From: Candidatus Omnitrophota bacterium
Lineage (GTDB): Bacteria; Omnitrophota; Gorgyraeia; Gorgyraeales; Gorgyraeaceae
Direction of reading: 5' to 3'
Assembly: GCA_018902915.1 (NCBI GenBank)
Contig: JAHIPS010000113.1
Location: 1-33,800, forward strand
DNA length: 33,800 nucleotides
In this document: piece by piece, positions 31,988-33,800 of the stretch
How the letters are laid out: each line of letters begins with the position of its first letter
How positions within the stretch are numbered: the stretch's first letter is position 1
Notes under the pieces: model-generated
Databases searched by the model: none
What the model was told of the DNA's origin: nothing
The model's input: the letters and a program-made list of their open reading frames with translations, nothing else
Position numbers and translations under genes: made by a program

Positions 31988-33800
31988 TTATACTTTATTA
32001 AATTCTTCGTCCAATCGTTTAAGTTCCGCTGTTAATTTATTTGCTATGTTTGCCGCATTCGACAAATCTTTGCTTTTGCCAATATTTTCAAGAGCAAGCG
32101 CTATCTCAAAGGCAGGTTTTGCGTCAAAGTTTCCGACCGCGCCCTTAATAGTATGCGCGATGAGCCTTAGCGTCTCTGCATCTTTCTTATTGATCGCTTG
32201 CTGTATTTCTTCTAACTGTTTTGGGTACTCCTGACGATAAATATTAATAACTTCCTTAAGTACTCCCCTGTCACCGCCAACCTGCCCTAAAGCCTTTTCT
32301 ATGGAAAAAACTTTGCCGATATTATCACTATTATCCACAGTTACCCCCTTTCCTTCAACCGCCTTAAAAAGTTCCTCCATCTTTATGGGCTTTGGAATAT
32401 AATCATCCATACCTGCCTCTATACATTTTTCACGGTCGCCCTTAAGAGCATGCGCTGTCATAGCTATAATAGGGATATGAAAACCTGTCGTTTTTTCCCG
32501 CTCACGGATGGCGCGAGTTGCCTCATATCCATCCATCTCTGGCATCTGGACATCCATAAGAATAAGGTCGAATGATTCACGCGATAAAATATCCAATGCC
32601 TGTTTGCCATTTTCAACAATAATCACACTATGCCCTCTCTTGGTTAACATAGTCGACGCCACTTTCTGATTTACCTTGTTATCTTCAGCTAATAAAATAC
32701 GAAGCTTTTTAATGCCTTCTAGTGTAGGGGTCACGGCTTTTTCTATCTCATTAGCGGCTGCGACTTTTTGTTCAGAGAACCCCAAGCCCCTCTTAATCGC
32801 CTCAAGCAACTGTGAAGGGACAACAGGCTTCCTTAAAACCTCTCTTATCCCCGCCTCTCCAGCAAGCTTACGATCTTCTTCTTTTAATCCGCTGGCAAGC
32901 ATAATGACTACAATATCTTTCAGCAAGCCTTGCTTGTTCAGCTTATTTGTCACCTGAATCCCACTCATTCCCGGCATATTCATATCCATCAAAATGAGCG
33001 AAAAAGGCTTCTTATCCTCACGATCCTTGCTAACAGCAGAAAAGGCATCTTCTCCGGAAACAGCTTCCTCCGGGATCATACCCCATTTTTCAAGATATTT
33101 GTGAAAGATAAAACGATTTGTAGCACTATCATCCACAATTAAAGCATGTAAACCTTGCAGTTTTTTTGGCAAAATATCCTTCTTTTGAACCTGTGTCTTA
33201 TCAACGCCAAAATGTGCCGTGAAATTAAACGCGGTGCCTGGTCCGGCACCAGGTATAGAAGGCCCGGGCGCAGGACTCTCTATCCATATTTGGCCGCCCA
33301 TCATTTCGACAAGCTGTTTCGAAATAGAAAGGCCCAGCCCTGTGCCGCCATACTTACGTGACGTTGAAGCATCAGCCTGCGTAAAAGGATTGAAAATAAG
33401 TTTCTGTTGTTCAGATGACAGCCCAATACCGCTATCACGAACTAAAAACTGCAATACGCATCCGCTATCCTGTTCAGCCTCCTGAAGCCCGGCTGTATCA
33501 ACAGCCTGCTTAAGAAGTTGAACCCTTACCAAAATCTCTCCCTTTTCCGTAAACTTAACAGCATTATTAATAAAATTGACTAAAATCTGGCGTAATCGAA
33601 ATGGATCCCCTATAAGGGAAAAAGGAATCTCAGGGTCTATTTCCCACACCAATTCCAGGCCCTTGGTTTGGGCTAAAAAACCAACATTGTCTAAAACCTG
33701 TTTAAGAACATCCTGGATATCAAAAGGCACATCTTCTAATTTGACCTGCCTTGCTTCGACTTTAGAAAAATCAAGGATATCATTAAGCAGATTAAGAAGC
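31988..33800 (-). CDS. Hybrid histidine kinase (HATPase-REC-REC-HPt), truncated by the window end
   Basis: Frame stays open past the tracked start to the window edge (LLNLLNDILDFSKVEARQVKLEDVPFDIQ...); 'GGTGLGLSISKQLVEMMGG', 'LILMDMNMPGMSG', 'LILMDVQMPEMDGYEATRAIRE', HPt 'LRLIAHTIKGAVGNFDA'. Confidence 0.95.
   Translation of the reverse strand, partial: LLNLLNDILDFSKVEARQVKLEDVPFDIQDVLKQVLDNVGFLAQTKGLELVWEIDPEIPFSLIGDPFRLRQILVNFINNAVKFTEKGEILVRVQLLKQAVDTAGLQEAEQDSGCVLQFLVRDSGIGLSSEQQKLIFNPFTQADASTSRKYGGTGLGLSISKQLVEMMGGQIWIESPAPGPSIPGAGPGTAFNFTAHFGVDKTQVQKKDILPKKLQGLHALIVDDSATNRFIFHKYLEKWGMIPEEAVSGEDAFSAVSKDREDKKPFSLILMDMNMPGMSGIQVTNKLNKQGLLKDIVVIMLASGLKEEDRKLAGEAGIREVLRKPVVPSQLLEAIKRGLGFSEQKVAAANEIEKAVTPTLEGIKKLRILLAEDNKVNQKVASTMLTKRGHSVIIVENGKQALDILSRESFDLILMDVQMPEMDGYEATRAIREREKTTGFHIPIIAMTAHALKGDREKCIEAGMDDYIPKPIKMEELFKAVEGKGVTVDNSDNIGKVFSIEKALGQVGGDRGVLKEVINIYRQEYPKQLEEIQQAINKKDAETLRLIAHTIKGAVGNFDAKPAFEIALALENIGKSKDLSNAANIANKLTAELKRLDEEFNKV

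Overview
The window is a bacterial chromosomal segment, almost entirely coded on the minus strand. Its core is an LPS / lipid A / Kdo / heptose-type locus: kdsC, kdsD/kpsF, kdsA, kdsB, an rfaE1-type sugar kinase, a deoxyhypusine-synthase-like protein, a DUF3108 lipoprotein, three stand-alone GT9 heptosyltransferases, a polysaccharide deacetylase, a GT4, a GT4-GT9 fusion, an LpxL-like acyltransferase fused to an ELM1-like domain, lpxK, a permease with a CBS partner, and waaA. Signalling genes flank it: two histidine kinases bracketing four stand-alone CheY-like receivers on the left, and an RR, a Cache-HAMP kinase, a GH26-like lipoprotein, a hemerythrin and a hybrid kinase on the right. There is one clear plus-strand AbrB-type/RelE-type toxin-antitoxin cassette. 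The most striking signal is a dense set of short palindromic and heptanucleotide repeats. At least seven families sit at gene junctions, form the 3' ends of genes (kdsA, a GT9, the DUF3108 gene), or are inserted in frame inside LPS enzymes (GT4-GT9 fusion, LpxL-ELM1 fusion, lpxK, waaA). Several copies differ by paired compensatory changes in both arms. A small translationally coupled ORF next to a lone nucleotidyltransferase, absent from the ORF track, may be a second two-gene cassette. The gene content and repeat style resemble Candidatus Omnibacteria or a related lineage, but that is inference only. No rRNA, tRNA or CRISPR was recognised.
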